Shown in pieces: positions 42,831 to 56,300 of a stretch of 64,000 nt of DNA. This DNA is from Triatoma infestans (Eukaryota > Arthropoda > Insecta > Hemiptera > Reduviidae). Positions within the stretch are counted from its first letter, which is position 1; each line of letters starts with the position of its first letter. Below the pieces are notes generated by a model. It had not been told where the DNA came from and ran no database searches. It saw only the letters and a program-made list of their open reading frames with translations. The DNA is taken from positions 1 to 64,000 of the forward strand of contig JAAEAF010004340.1 of assembly GCA_011037195.1 (NCBI GenBank), written 5' to 3'. Position numbers and translations under genes: made by a program.

Positions 42831-45800
42831 GGAGTGCACGATGAGTTAGTTGGTAAATTAGCCTTTGCTAATGATATCTCAATGGATCTATTGCACAACC
42901 TGCTCCACCTTTTTAATCAGAGCTATGGTCTGTAGAGCTAGTAGATAGAGTAGGCACAGGCTTTTTGTCTTTAAACCGCAGCAAACAGGTCTTTTCTACA
43001 TTGACCTCTTCATACCTGCAATGCCATTTTCTTTGCATATTACATAAATAAAAAATCAACCTTATGGTCTTGCGGCCTGTTCAAAAAATCTAGGCGAATA
43101 GGATATTAAAACATTTTTGCCTGGTCTTTCCCAAGCTGGCCTGATAGATTGTGTGCGATGACGCCTGTAAGCAAAAAGACCTTCACCTATAACTCCATTA
43201 CTACATTACAGAGCATATTCTGTGTTTTAATACTTGCCGTTTTGTACCAAATTAATTGAAACAATTTTAGTGATACGAATATTCATGAGGTGCGCAATAA
43301 AAATGTAAAAAATATATTAACAACAATCGGGATCATGCATATCATCAATGCCCAAGCTGGTCAGTTACTAAATTTAGTAAGCAATTGAAAATAATTGCCA
43401 AGAAAATCAATGAGGATTTAGAAATTAAAAAAGTCATCATTAAGATATTTTTATATTTTGATAAATAAAAGTTCATTAAATAAATATGAAATACGAAAAC
43501 AATATATTTAAATACATATAAATAACAATTTTGGTGCAACATTGTTAGATCAATTAAAAAGTAAAAAATAAATAAATATAAAAAATTATCATTTGAAATG
43601 ATGTTCATAACTATGACTGAAAACAGTAGAAAAACAAAAATCTTATTGATTTCAAAATGCTGATATGTATGATAAAATTTGTTTCATTTATAAAACGGAC
43701 ACCTAATTTTTTAAAATTTCAAATTGACACTTAACAAAATATAAAAAAAAAAAAAAATTGCCAATGACATTAACAAAATTTACTAAATAATATAAAAGTT
43801 AAATGTTTAACTGAATTCATATGTTTCGTTTCGCACATTTAACAGTCTTATTATCTTTGGAAATCAGATGCTCTCATTTATTGACTATCTACTTTTAAAC
43901 AATAATTTAAACTAATCTTAAAGAATATTATAAAAAGCAATTATAAGAAATTATTAATAATAAATTTGCAATTTTGTTAATAGGCAATTATTTAGAGCAT
44001 TCATTTTATCAACGGATTATTGAGATCCAAGACCAAGCAAGATGGCGATTCTTAATGAGAAAACATAAATCAGTACAGTACCCACTGTCCTGTTTTTGAC
44101 TGGGGTTCGCATTAGCTATTGCTTTACAATTTACTTGTTTATACACGATGCTATGTCAGCAATGTTGCAGTCTCCATGGGTACTCAACCTAGACCGTTCG
44201 CACTAAAGAAGGCAGTTCTATTCAAAGCTTCCTCAAATAAGTTACTTTCCCCAATTTTTTGAAATTTGAAAAAAATCTGCTGGAGCTTTTTACTCCACTC
44301 TACTTAGGCATTAGAAGAAACTTGATGAACTGTTTTGAATGTTAGGCACTTCCTACACAGAAAGAAATAGCCCTTTATTGATTCCTAATATAGTAATAAA
44401 AAAAACTGAACTATGGACCGATTTCATTGGTACTAATATGAAGCCAGGATACTCAGTGACAGAAACGCCAATGAATTAGAAGAAGACGAAATTAATAAGA
44501 ACTTGAGAAAAAAATCTAGAATATTAAATAAAATTTAGGTTTCCTTTTAATTTTGGAGAGGAAATCATACATCTACCAAAAAATACAATAGTGTATAAAA
44601 GAAATCATGAACTGATTGGTTAAGATGCTGAAGTTGTGGTTGGTAGCTTAGATCTATTATTAGAAAAATCCAACCAACCGCAGAAAAGTGGAAACCATTT
44701 GGAAAGAAAAAAATGTTGAATGCTTTAAATAATTAGGGCTATTTTATGTCTACAACACCATATAATTTCTAATTCTTTTTAGGGTCTAATCATAGGTAAT
44801 CAACATATAAAAAACATTGAGCATTCTGCGAATATTCTACTTTTTCTAGGAAAAATGAACTAGATTTGGATTTTATTCAAAAGAATATACTTGTAATTCT
44901 ATACAAAACTTTTTAGAATTCCTTCCTAAACCATATTCTGTGAAAGAACATTTTTATATCAAATGATATTACTTATTTCTTTATTTCTAATGATAAGTAT
45001 ATATGTTTAAATAAATACTTCCCTGAAAGTTTTGTTAAAAACTTCTATTTATTCATCATTATGCGTGTTAATAAGAAATAATTATTGTATCAATTGAATG
45101 ATTACTAATCTAGCGCTTTCAGCGTGTTATTTAATTTTGTTTTTAAAAAAGTGCTCGCTTTTAAATAGCAAAGACTAGATACTACTATAAATTTATCATT
45201 ATCTTTTTTTTTTTGCTTATAAAATTATTGCGATCATCCTATTGAACCAACAAATTTTTACAAGTGTGTCTATGGCAAATAAATGTTTTACCTTTATTAA
45301 AATAAAGGAAAAGAGTGATAAATATAACAGAACAAAAGAGAAGTTTCGTGATATATGTATAAAGGCACTCACTATTAGATTAATGATAAAAAAAAAAGAT
45401 CTAATAAATAAATTAAATAATTAAACATATCTCGATAAAATAAAATAAAAGAGAACATAACTAATATTGTAAAAATCGTTTGCAAGACCTTGAACTTTTT
45501 GGAGGCCCAATTCTTATCAGTGCCAAATCTTTATCTTCTTCAATACTTCTGTTTTCTTACTTTTAATTCTAGGAATTTGACTTTCCCCCGATTCCCTTCA
45601 GAAAGGGATATCAATAATCATCCTACACCACTATAATAGTAAAATATTGACATATGTATGACAACTGCCGATAAAAAAGTTCCTGAAAAAAAAAAATTAT
45701 TTCGAAAATAAAACCTACAAATATAAAAGAGAAACTGGGCATTTTTAAAGAAATTTAAGGGCTGACCTATGAAGATCCATGGGAATTATCAAAAGGAACA

Positions 45801-46194
45801 AAACTGTGATAATGTCGTTGAAAATGGTTTTCATAAATTAGTTTTTTTTTCTTTGTAACAGTTGAGGTAATTAATGGAAAATCATTTAATATCGTCAATT
45901 AATTGTGTTCGCCCACATTAATTTCAACTTTTTAATGTTTCAATAAGAAAACCTTATTTCCGAATGTGTCGGTCAGAAGCATTCATTTCAATTGTTTATA
46001 ACGAGGACATAATAAATAACTTGATTAAGAATAGAACATATAACGTGATAAATTAAAAACGAGTTAATGAATATATCTAGATAAATAAGGAAGAAGTTAA
46101 TGAAGAGTTTCATTTTCAACTGATAGGGAAAGCCACCGCAAAATTGACTGTTCCATTCCAATATGACCAATAGTTAATTCAAACTGAATTGACT

Positions 46195-46460
46195 GAGATT
46201 AAATTGTCTGCTTTTTTGCCTTAATTTTTTACCAGTTTCAAATTTTTCTCCTTGGTCAGAGACAGGTCCATCAAGTTTGTGTAGAGACTATTACTCCTAC
46301 TTTTAAAGTTTTTCACACATAATACCCCCCTCTAATTATCATAAATCAAAGTCTCTGCACAAACTAAGTTAGGAAAATCCGAAACCGTTAAAGAGTTATG
46401 GCAAAGCATCTTTGACTGATACGATCTCAGATGTTGTCCAGTATTGTGAACCCAACCACT
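46195..46460. repeat. Degenerate palindromic member of the hammerhead-like family
   Basis: Inverted arms 'agtttgtgtagagacta' (about 46275) and 'aaagtctctgcacaaact' (about 46347). 'ggaaaatccgaaaccgtt' on the + strand and, inverted, 'ggagaaaaatttgaaactgg' are decayed cores. The right edge, 'tctcagatgttgtccagtattgtgaacccaaccac', corresponds to the shared family edge. Confidence 0.5.
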
Positions 46461-46555
46461 TGTACAAAATAAATTAAGATAAATGTTCAATACTGCTGAT
46501 TGAGATTAGTTTAATTTGATCTAAAGCAGATCTCTCTTTCATTACGTAGCTACAT

Positions 46556-46575
46556 ATATATATATATATATATAG
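46556..46575. repeat. (TA)n microsatellite
   Basis: About ten TA units, immediately followed by AGGGTGATTCATT, which looks like the end of a DNA transposon inserted into TA-rich DNA; no partner end was found. Confidence 0.6.
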
Positions 46576-46954
46576 GGTGATTCATTTAATATGGAGCAAT
46601 TTAATTAGCAGGTTGAAAATGTTCATTATCATGTTTTTCAAACACCAAAAAAGTTCATATGGACTTAATTCTGTATGGATTTCTTTTATGAAATAAAGAG
46701 AAATAAAAAAACATGTGAAACCCTCAAAACAATCGTCTCTTCTCAACTCCTAATAGCAAAGTTTCTTCAAACTCCATATATTTACAAAACAACTAATTGT
46801 TCTTAATATTATGTGGTGGTACAATCATATGTATAAACAAAGTATTGAAATTCTCTTTAGAGAAAATCCTAATTTCACAATTCCTATGTTTTGAAATTTT
46901 GCTATTGAAAGTGTTTCGTCAAACAGTGATTGTACTTATTTATATATACATTTT

Positions 46955-47135
46955 TTTTTCAGGCGAGCTTAACGTCCAACTACCAAATTGGTGACGTGGA
47001 CGGGAGGCGGAGGCATATACTTTAGTATTAACACATTTTTTAAAACTAATATGAATTTAGCAGTTATGCGCGGGACTCTTAACTAGGGACCTCCCATTAC
47101 AAGTCCATGTTCATAACCAATACACCAAACCTCCC
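46955..47135 (-). repeat. tRNA-derived SINE (SINE-1) copy
   Basis: Minus-strand head: 'gtttggtgtattggttatgaa' (box A-like) and 'ctagttaagagtcccg' (box B-like, cf. GGTTCGAGTCC) with tRNA spacing at about 47130-47070. The tail, 'agttggacgttaagctcgcctg', matches the other copies. Confidence 0.55.
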
Positions 47136-47149
47136 CCTTGAACTACTTA

Positions 47150-47280
47150 TATGTGGGAAGTGTATAAAATTTAAGGAAAATCGTTGGACCATTTTCGAGG
47201 AAAATGCGAAAAAAAGGAGTCTCAGTAAAGGAGTACTCCAGTTAAACAATTTCGACCGAACTTTCTAGTTGGATCTCTGA
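47150..47280 (-). repeat. Fragment of repeat family A
   Basis: 'aaatttaaggaaaatcgttggaccattttcgaggaaaatgcgaaa' then 'cagtaaaggagtactccagtt' reproduces the family core order. Confidence 0.4.
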
Positions 47281-48509
47281 GAGTATTTAAATGAAATAAT
47301 TAAAATTTAAATAATAATTTAAATTTTTTACGACTATCCATTTGGAAATATGACGACCTTATATTGACAAAGACATTTATATTTAGTTTATGAAAGGCAT
47401 TAAAACAACACACACACACCATCACTAAAAACCAGTTTTGATGTTCCTAGCATTTCAAAACATGTATTGCCCATGAAAATCAAATTCTTATACAGGAATT
47501 CTTGCTAAAACAGTAAGGTAAAAAAATGACGTACTTGATGTACTTTCAGTTATTTCTTAAATGAAAATCTTACAATATGTGTCCGAAGTGGAATCCATTT
47601 CAAGTGGTTCTTGTTTATTTGGAATTTACACTGTAATTCTAACATGGAGTACGAAAAACAACGCAAATTTTGATAAAAACTTTACAAATTCTAAAATTCC
47701 TTAAAAATGAAACCTTTAACAAAAAAAATTGTACTACGAATGTTTCAATGAAAAAGTTTCAACTCTATCTATTTAAATTAACATGAAAAAAAGGAGTAAT
47801 AATATGCGATCTCATTTTACAATATAGTACTCTGTAACATTCAAAGTAACTTCAAATTGCGCCAATGTGAATGAAAAAATAAAAATTCTTAAATTTGCCC
47901 CTAAAATCCCTGGGCAGTCTTTTGCTCTACAGAACTTTAAATATAAGAAAACCCGACATTTACTGGAAAAAAGATTATAACTAAATTTGCCATTAAGCTT
48001 AATTCTTTTTTTTAATTAGTGAGGTTTGTTACATATGATTCGCATAGCTCTAAAATTTCAGATTGGAATTTAGCGTATACCGATGATAATACAACTGACA
48101 CTGCTACATAATTTTAGATGCTGGTCAAATTATAGCTGAATGCAAACCTTACAAGTGCTAACGTTTGTAGAAACAAAATATAAGAGTGAGTTTTTATTTA
48201 GGATTTTCCAAGTTTTGTATTGTATAACATACTTAATTTTAGCGTGTAAAAGATATTAATAAAAAATATCTTTTTATAAAAATTGTTTTATAAATAAAAA
48301 TTTATAACTCAAAATAAATATTTAAAAACCGAATCAAGTACAAATGAACTTTTTTTTATATTTGTCGACTAGAAACTACTAATCATTTGGACCATCTTAA
48401 ATGAATTACCTGTAACGTCCATTATAATATTAATAATAATCAATTATTAGAATTGGTTTACTGGATATTGTCTTGATGCAAGCAAAAATGGTTCCAATTG
48501 AAAATAGCG

Positions 48510-49255
48510 CTACCAATTATCTAAAAAATCAAATCCGGTCTTAGGAATATCGTCCTGATCTAAAAGTGTTTTAGTTTCAGATTTGGCACTTTGAGGTGGC
48601 GGAGGAGGTGGATTTTTTGGTTTAGCTATTACTATTCCTTTTTGTATACATCCACTAAATTCATGATGGCCTTCGTTGGCTGAAATAGAACTTTTTGACA
48701 ACTGTCTACTTCTGGATAGAATCTTCTCTTGCGGTGATCTCAAGGTAGTTTCTTGCTGATGAAGTGGTGAAGTGAGACGTTTCTTTTGAGCAGGACTGAT
48801 GATATCCATACATCTTACAGGGGTTTTTCTCGTGCGCCCAGTTCCGCAGTTTTGTTGCGGCAAATGAGTAAATAAATTCAACTGACTTTGTGTGAACCAG
48901 GAGAAATTGGAGAGAGGTTCAAGTTCAAGGTTATTCTACAACATTATAATAAGAATATTAATAATTTCTAATACTGATATAATAAAAAACATATTAGGCA
49001 CATGACTATGAAAGAAAAAGGATGAATGAGTTTAATAAAAAAAAAACTTACTTCTTTGTTTTCATTTGCATATTTTACTACTGCTGCAGGGTCAATAAGT
49101 GCTTCATCCACCACTTGATTTTTATCCTTTGTATCAAGAGTATTCCACAAATCTCTATAGGCAAATCTAACTGAATCTATATCTTCAGCGATTCTTTGGG
49201 CCATTGGACTTACTGACCGAAGGTATTCGGCGCATATTCGTTCCACATCCATCAT
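48510..49255 (-). CDS. DUF4706 / C1orf198-like protein, two exons
   Basis: Exons 49255-49052 and 48935-48510 on the minus strand join in phase 0 across a 116-bp GT-AG intron to give 209 aa. The N-terminal half, 'AEYLRSVSPMAQRIAEDIDSVRFAYRDLWNTL...VVDEALIDPAAVVKYA', looks like the conserved DUF4706 domain of vertebrate C1orf198: a short alpha-helical region with 'S-P-M-A-x-x-I-A-E-D', W-x-x-L and D-P. I assign it from memory of the family, without a search. The rest is low-complexity, rich in Ser, Lys and Gln, with a PPPPPP run and an acidic end 'KTGFDFLDNW', probably disordered. Function unknown. Two adjacent ATGs (49255, 49252) are possible starts. Divergent from smoothened, 1.1 kb between start codons. 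Confidence 0.75.
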
Positions 49256-50353
49256 TATAAGTTTTACACAAAATCATTAGCACATAACCCGCCAATAACT
49301 AATCAGTAAAAATAGAATGATTTTCCTTACCGCTATGTTTCAAAATTATCTCCAGCTCAAAATTGGAAAACGGTGTTAGTGTATGACATGGGAGGTTACA
49401 CTCGAATTGTAAGGCGTGGCAGTCTTAAGAATTATTGGTGAATAATGCTGCAAAACTTTTAACTTATGTGAAATGGTTTTTGTGATATTAAAGGAGAGAA
49501 AATGAAATAATACCTAAGTGAAGTTGAAACTTAATGAGAATTTCGAACTTTGTAGCTAAACGATGATTAACTATCTAAAAATTACCCCCCTACCCACTAA
49601 CCTGTATTTTACTGTTATTTTTTCACCAATTTTAATTTTTTGAATTTATAATTTTAATTTAAAATTTATAATTTTTCTAACAGTAATCAGTTAGGTAAAT
49701 CTTTGAAATAAGCCATAAATTAAGCATTGCACTTTACCAGTTATTGGACATACAATTCTGTTCATAATACAAATTTGGGCAAAATGTAATAAGCACAACT
49801 TACTTGAGAGAAAACTTCGACGCATTAAATGTTGAATCGAACTAGTCTATGCCTTTTTGGTTATTACTTATGCGTAAAATTTTAAAGAAGTAAGTCTTGT
49901 CTTAGGGAGTTATTCTGAGTATAATTATAATTGCTTGTAAAGTAACTAAAAACAAAATTCGTTAGGGAAAAATGAATTAGATAATAATAATGTAAAAAAG
50001 GTAGTTCCTTGTCACACACTTTTCAATTAGGCCTATCATTCTGTTTCAAATTAAATTATCCGCCATAAAGAAAAAAGAAAAGACGAAGAGGTGCGTCTAA
50101 TACTTCTTGTTGCCATAGTGACAGTACGCATGGCTAAGGTTCGGGGTATGCGGCTAGGCTTTTCTGTCTACTTGGGTGGTCCATACTAAATGGCTACTGT
50201 CTGTGTGTGGTCTTTTTGAAGTGTTTTTTTTTAATTCGGTACAAATGTGCTCGCTGGAAGACTGTAGTTGTTTGCTTTTTAGTATATATTTTATGCGAGC
50301 ATTGTCTACATGACAGTATGCACAATCACATTCTTTTAAAATGAATTTAAAAT
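49256..50353. promoter_or_regulatory. Divergent promoter interval between DUF4706 gene and smoothened
   Basis: 1.1 kb separating two opposed starts. The segment at about 50080-50220 is less AT-rich ('cgcatggctaaggttcggggtatgcggc'), suggesting a 5' UTR/promoter core for smoothened. No specific transcription factor site can be supported. Confidence 0.4.
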
Positions 50354-53300
50354 ATGGATATTCGGACTTTTTATTTTGTGTTGATGCCGTTTGGCGTATT
50401 TAGTTTTAATGTTGAAAGAAAATATGATGGAAAACCGAGGGAAGGTGGATTTTTTGATAGAATTTCCAATGGAGAACATGAAGGAACGTTTCATTTTCAA
50501 AATTTATCTAGACACAAGTTAAAAGATGTTTTTGAACATGAAAGGAATTTATCGCCTTTCAATCGTTTTTCATCTTCATTGTCTGAAGGAAAAGGCAGTT
50601 ATTGTAATAGGCCTGCGAAATGTGAACCATTAAACTATACCACTTGTTTAGGTGTTAAATTGCCTTACGCTTGGACTTCTCTGGAACTCGTGGATGGTCT
50701 TGCTTCTCAGGAACAAGGACAAGTAAATATACTCTAATACTTTTCTGGTTTTTAAAAATTTGAAATTCTGTCTGTTGAAATCCTTGGTTTTATACATCCA
50801 TTCAATACACATACATGTTCGTTTCAATTGCTTACATTTTTTTTAATGTTCTTTAATAATTTAGGAACAATTGAGAGAATGGAGAAGGCTAGTTCATATT
50901 CCAAAGTGTTGGGCGGTGATCCAGCCCTTTCTTTGTGCACTGTACATGCCAAAATGTGATGACCATGGAATATATTTGCCATCACAGGTAAATGAGATGT
51001 TAATGTTTTTAAGTCTAAATTAATTTTGAATCAAAATAATTTTGATGTATATTTTCCAGGAAATGTGTAAAATGATTATGGGGCCTTGTCGAATATTAGT
51101 CAGTTACGAACCTTGGCCAGCGGTGTTTAGATGTGATAATCAAACTAGGTATCCTCCAATGTGCAAGGTATTTAATATTTTTTTCTCAGTGTTATGGATT
51201 AAATAAAATTAACTAAACAAGGCCAGAAATTAGAAAAATAATTTAATTATATGTATTTGATCACATTCAAAATATCCAACCATTGAATTTGTATTCCATA
51301 GATTGATGCGAAAACTGTGTTAGTAGGTATGCCACCTTATAATTCAATCCATATGTATGATTTGCCATTAAGACTCACCTCTAGATTTTGATTTTGGAAA
51401 TGCCTGGCGGACTTTGTGAAGTGCAAGAAATAATCCTCACTTTGGATTATTAGGATATTAGGTGAGGTGCAGAAATCCTCTTCAGGGGTTCGGAACTTTT
51501 TCCGGGATGAGCGATTATTTTCTCTGACAAGAACTCGGAAATAAAAGAGAACTTTGATCTGAAAATCCCTCCAAACACTAAGACGGGCTAAGTCTCTTCT
51601 GGGTACTTCGACTGAGAAAAGATCTGATGAAAAATAGATTTCTTGGGGTTACAGATTTCTTTACGGAATATTAAAATAGTCTCAGGGATTTCTGGAGAAG
51701 TTGGGCCTAAAACGCTATAGTGCCATTCTTTTGAGAGTTGAGGGTATGAGGGTAACTCTAATACATCTCCTGACGCTAACATCCAGAGAAGCTTAAGAAA
51801 CATAAGTTTATACTGGGGGTTGGAGGAGGAAATATACCTAGGGTCATTAAATTTCTTAAAGAAATAAAAGGAATGCTTAAGTTATTCGAGTTTTTCATTT
51901 TCCATATCATCTTTCCTGAGATGATTATTATTTTATGCTTGCTTTAAACTGTTATGTTTTTTACTTTCAATCCATGATACTTTACAAAATTTGGTTGATG
52001 TAAATGAAAAAATATGATTAGTTCACATCCATCTATAAGAGTTTTATAAACAACGCGCAAAGCATCTAACATTTTAAGCATATTTGGTCATAGTGGTTGA
52101 ATATAATCTCTAGTGTGATCTATTTTTTCATTAACTAGTATCTGATTTTTGAATGTCATTATTTTTACAGAATGATGTGAGAGAACTGAAATTCAACACA
52201 ACTGGTCGATGTCTAGAGCCGTTAGTGCAGACAGATTTATCCGCTTGGTATTATGATGGAGTTGATGGTTGTGGAGTACAATGTCATGATCCAATGTTTA
52301 CCGACCATCAGCGTCAACAAATACATAAACTAGTCGCATGGGGTGCTTCTATTTGTGCCCTTTTTAATTTATTTACAATAGTAAGTATATTCTGTGAATT
52401 TATTTTTTTTATGACAAAAAATGTGTTAGTATATTATTCTTTAAATTTGTAAATTTTTGTAGAAGAATTCATTTTTGTAGTTTGATCGTTCCCTTTTTTT
52501 TCTGTTATGCATGAAATAGAACTATATATATATAAATATATAGGCCTTCTAATCTACCATAAATATTGAAATTACTTTGCAACTCGAAGTATTAGCAAAT
52601 CTTACTGTTACGTATTTCTGGAGTTTAAGGGGAGTTTTAATGCAGCGAAATACGTAACTGTTTGAGTGACAGTCTTGAATTGATAGAGGCCCCTCCCATC
52701 AAAAAAGAGACAGGACGTTACTTACAATTTTGGTCACCTAGAGCACTGTTGTAACGTTCTAGCCTTAACACAGGGTATCAGTTTCTCAATCTAATCACCT
52801 AGCTAAGTGGCAGGGCCCTAGTAGTTGTAACCTTATCACTACCTCAAGTTCCGTTCTATCCCGTGGAGCTGGTGTGACGCCCAACCAGACTGCATTTTTC
52901 GTTCTCAGTGAACATCTTACATAAATCCGTTTGTATTGTGTGAATCATCTTGTGTGATTGCACAATTATCTTCGAATAACATTTTCTAGTGTATGCTAAG
53001 TTCGGTGGCGTATCATTAAATCGCTGGATCGCAGTTCTCTTTTTTACGCCGTTCAGTTGCTGCCCCACGTGGGTACTCTTCTTAGCAGTCTGTTAAACCT
53101 CTAATTTACAGTCTCACACTCAGTAAGAGCTTATTCAGCAGTGATAATAGGAGTCACCACTCTAACTAGAGTCAAAATCTGGCGGATGCACGTGGCGTAT
53201 ATTAACATCATCTACATTCAGAGTAAGATAATTTTCCTATTCTTTCCTCTCCTTGATATCTCTACTCTGTTCATGATTAAGTGTTAATATAGGTCGGCGG

Positions 53301-56300
53301 AAGCCGTTTAAGCGATTATTGCAATCGCCCTGAAGGTAATAGTTCATATTATTTTTTCTTGCCAATACCTTCAGTCTCAGCTCAACATTTATTTGATCAC
53401 TAATCATTTATCTAATTCCAAGCTAAGTGACTATTCACTGCAACCCCCACTTGTACAGTCTGGAGAGACGGGGTCTCTACACTGGATAGAACGAGTTCTA
53501 ATTAAAGGAGGTGTACGGAACTATAATAACTTCAAGGCAAGTATACGAACCTTAGCTTTTCTTATTAGCCCTCCTAGTGCTCTTATATTTTCTCTCAACC
53601 TAGGTTGAGTCTATACAGCTCCGCCTGTCACCTGCACAGTTCCTACATAGTTATTCTTATGCCAACAGCTTTGCAGCTTCGCTGCTGGTCCTCCGTCGGA
53701 GGTGAGATCATCCTTCATCAGCAACCTGTGGACAGCCCTGGAAGGGATTGCCTGCCCTTCAGGCAGTCAGAGGAGTTCCCAGGGCATACCCACTCGTCAG
53801 TGTGCGTTTTCGGGCTCGGACGTGAGGCGGAAGAACTGGGGAGGTGCTGTGTTCAACAATAAACTTATTGTTATTTTTGAATTGGTGCCTTTTCTGTCTT
53901 GTTGCCCCACCCTTCTATCCCTTACAGCAAGACCTGCCTATGGTCTCCGTACGGAGTTCCTGCAGTGGTCTAAACGTTCCCGGAAACCATCTAGTGGTGC
54001 CGGATGAGCTCTACCGAGCACGCAAATACGTAACACTGCAACTACCAGAGGCTGTTTTTTGCTTCTTCTTGGCCCTTTTGGTTACTTTATTTTTATGTAA
54101 TCACACCTACTGCATTCATTAGAAGAATTTCTTCTTATTCTTGGCCCATTTGGTCTTCTGTGGTTCCGTTATTTCTTTAAGTAACCATACCACATACTGC
54201 CACTATAATAATCACTCATTAATTGATTTTTTGAATTTTAGTATTGCTGTTGGCTTAACCACTTGTAGGATTTCTTGAAGTAAGCTATTTTACATAATTC
54301 TTGTTACTGGCCTGTACGTTTGAATCTTAATTGTGTACTATATATTATCGATATTTACGCATCAACATAAAACAACTATTGCTATTACTTGGTTGTTTCT
54401 ATTATTGGCATTTAAGGTACTTTAACATCTTATATACTTGTGTTTTGGCGACTCGCCCTTCTTAATTATTTTCATTGGAGTTATTTACCTTTAGTTGTGC
54501 TCATACCTTGGTCCAATTTACACTACATCTTCTATATATCTGATATTTGGGTTTTCGTTATATTTGTTATATCACTTCAACATGGCTAATCCTGTTAAAC
54601 TTTCAGGTGTTGCTTTTGAACGACTTTGCCGCTCGGCCTTGCGCCGTCTTAATAAGTTTCAAGGCGATGTGAATGACGCCGTACGGAGCGGTACTGCTAC
54701 TAACGCAACCTATCAGCGCCTGTTGACTTCACTTACTAGGGACTATACACAAAAATTGACGGACTTGGATCCCTATAAACACTCTTCTGAAAGGGTGCCC
54801 GACCTGAGTGAGGAACGATTGGAAGAAGGGTTAAACTCTATAGATGATTTGTATGGTAACATATGTTTACAATTGGATAACTTGATTGCCTCTTCTGAGC
54901 CCTTAGCCTCTTCCACCATAATAGGTTCGGCCTCTGCTGGGCCGATATCAGCGTCTTCTTTAAGTGCCTCTACGGCTGGGTTTCCCACTCAGTCAGTTCC
55001 AAAATTTTCAGGCAACCAAGCTGACTGGTCCAACTTCTTTTCGCGATTTTCCTCAATCGTAGATTCCAGTGAAGTCTTATCTGTATTACAAAAGTTTCAG
55101 TATCTTATAGATTCTCTAACCCCGGAAGCACAGCGACTTATTTCTCATCTTGAATTCAGAGCTGAGCAGTATCCTGTAGCGTTAACATTACTTAAGAATC
55201 GCTACGAAAATCCTAGGCGCATGGCTTACAATCATGCAACAGCCCTGCTTAAGCTTCCTCAGCTGAACTCTAAGTCAATAGACAGTTATCAAGATTTCTT
55301 AGATCATCTGTCATTACATTATCAGGCCTTAGTAGCAATGCCAGAGGTGGATGAACATTCTGCTATAGTCATGACATTACTTACATCCAAGTTAGATTCA
55401 GCAACTGCTATGAAGTTTGAAGCCCACCATCGCGCTTCTAATTCTGCTACTGCTCTTCCAAAGCCTACAGAGCTTCTTAAATTTTTGCATGATCAGCTAC
55501 AGATCAAACAAGCTGTAGAGCCAGCTGTGCACACTCCAGGTCCTTCGGTGGGACCCACTACTCGTGTTAAGAAGGTTGCCTATGCCACTACAACACGCAC
55601 ATCACAACAGAGTTGCCACCTTTGTCACTCTGCTGAGCACAAACTGCAAGCTTGTCCCACTTTCACTCAAAACAGCCCTAAGCAGCGTTTCGAGTGGGTA
55701 AAATCCAACAAAGTATGCATCAATTGTTTAGGCAAGCATAAAAATCGCTGCTCTTCTTCTTTTACATGTCGAGTCTGCCATAAACAACATCACACCTTGT
55801 TGCATTTTAGGCTACCTAATAATAATACTGCAGCCAAAACCAAGACTTCCGTGCCTACTTCTCCGGCTCCCCCCTTAGCAAACTCAGCAACAACAGCTCA
55901 GTCTGATCACAGGGCATCTCCGGTTTCAGTCCCAATAGCGGCTGTTTCACCTGCTAACAATACTGTGTTGCTAGCAACTGCCTTGGTAACCTTAAGAACT
56001 CCAACTGGAGCCTATCGAGTAGTGAGGGCTTTGATTGATACCGGTGCCGGAGGCTCATTTATTTCAGAACATTGTGCGCAATTATTGAATTGCAAACGTT
56101 CTAAGGCACAAGTAACTGTTCAAGGGGTAGGTCCTACTTCGGCCAATGCAAAGGGAACATGTACCCTTTCAATTTCGAGTGTAAGTAACTATACAATTGC
56201 TGAGGCTCATCCGTTTATTATATTACCTAAACTTACACAGCCTACTCCTCAAACCTACATTTCCCCTGAGTTGCGTCAACGCACCAGGAATCTAATTCTG

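Larger units (their letters stand above)
42349..48509. other. Intergenic region with scattered repeats
   Basis: 6.2 kb between MBLAC1-like and DUF4706 genes. Contains hammerhead-like repeats (42740-42830, 46195-46460), a (TA)n tract (46556-46575), a SINE-1 copy (46955-47135) and a family A fragment (47150-47280). 43200-46190 and 47300-48500 hold only AT-rich sequence and short frames with no recognisable homology. Confidence 0.5.

Noticed and set aside
53393..54122. Overlapping open frames of 71-101 codons
   Set aside because: They lie within the 5' LTR and its edge and recur at the same positions in the 3' LTR (61056-61707); LTR sequence, not genes.
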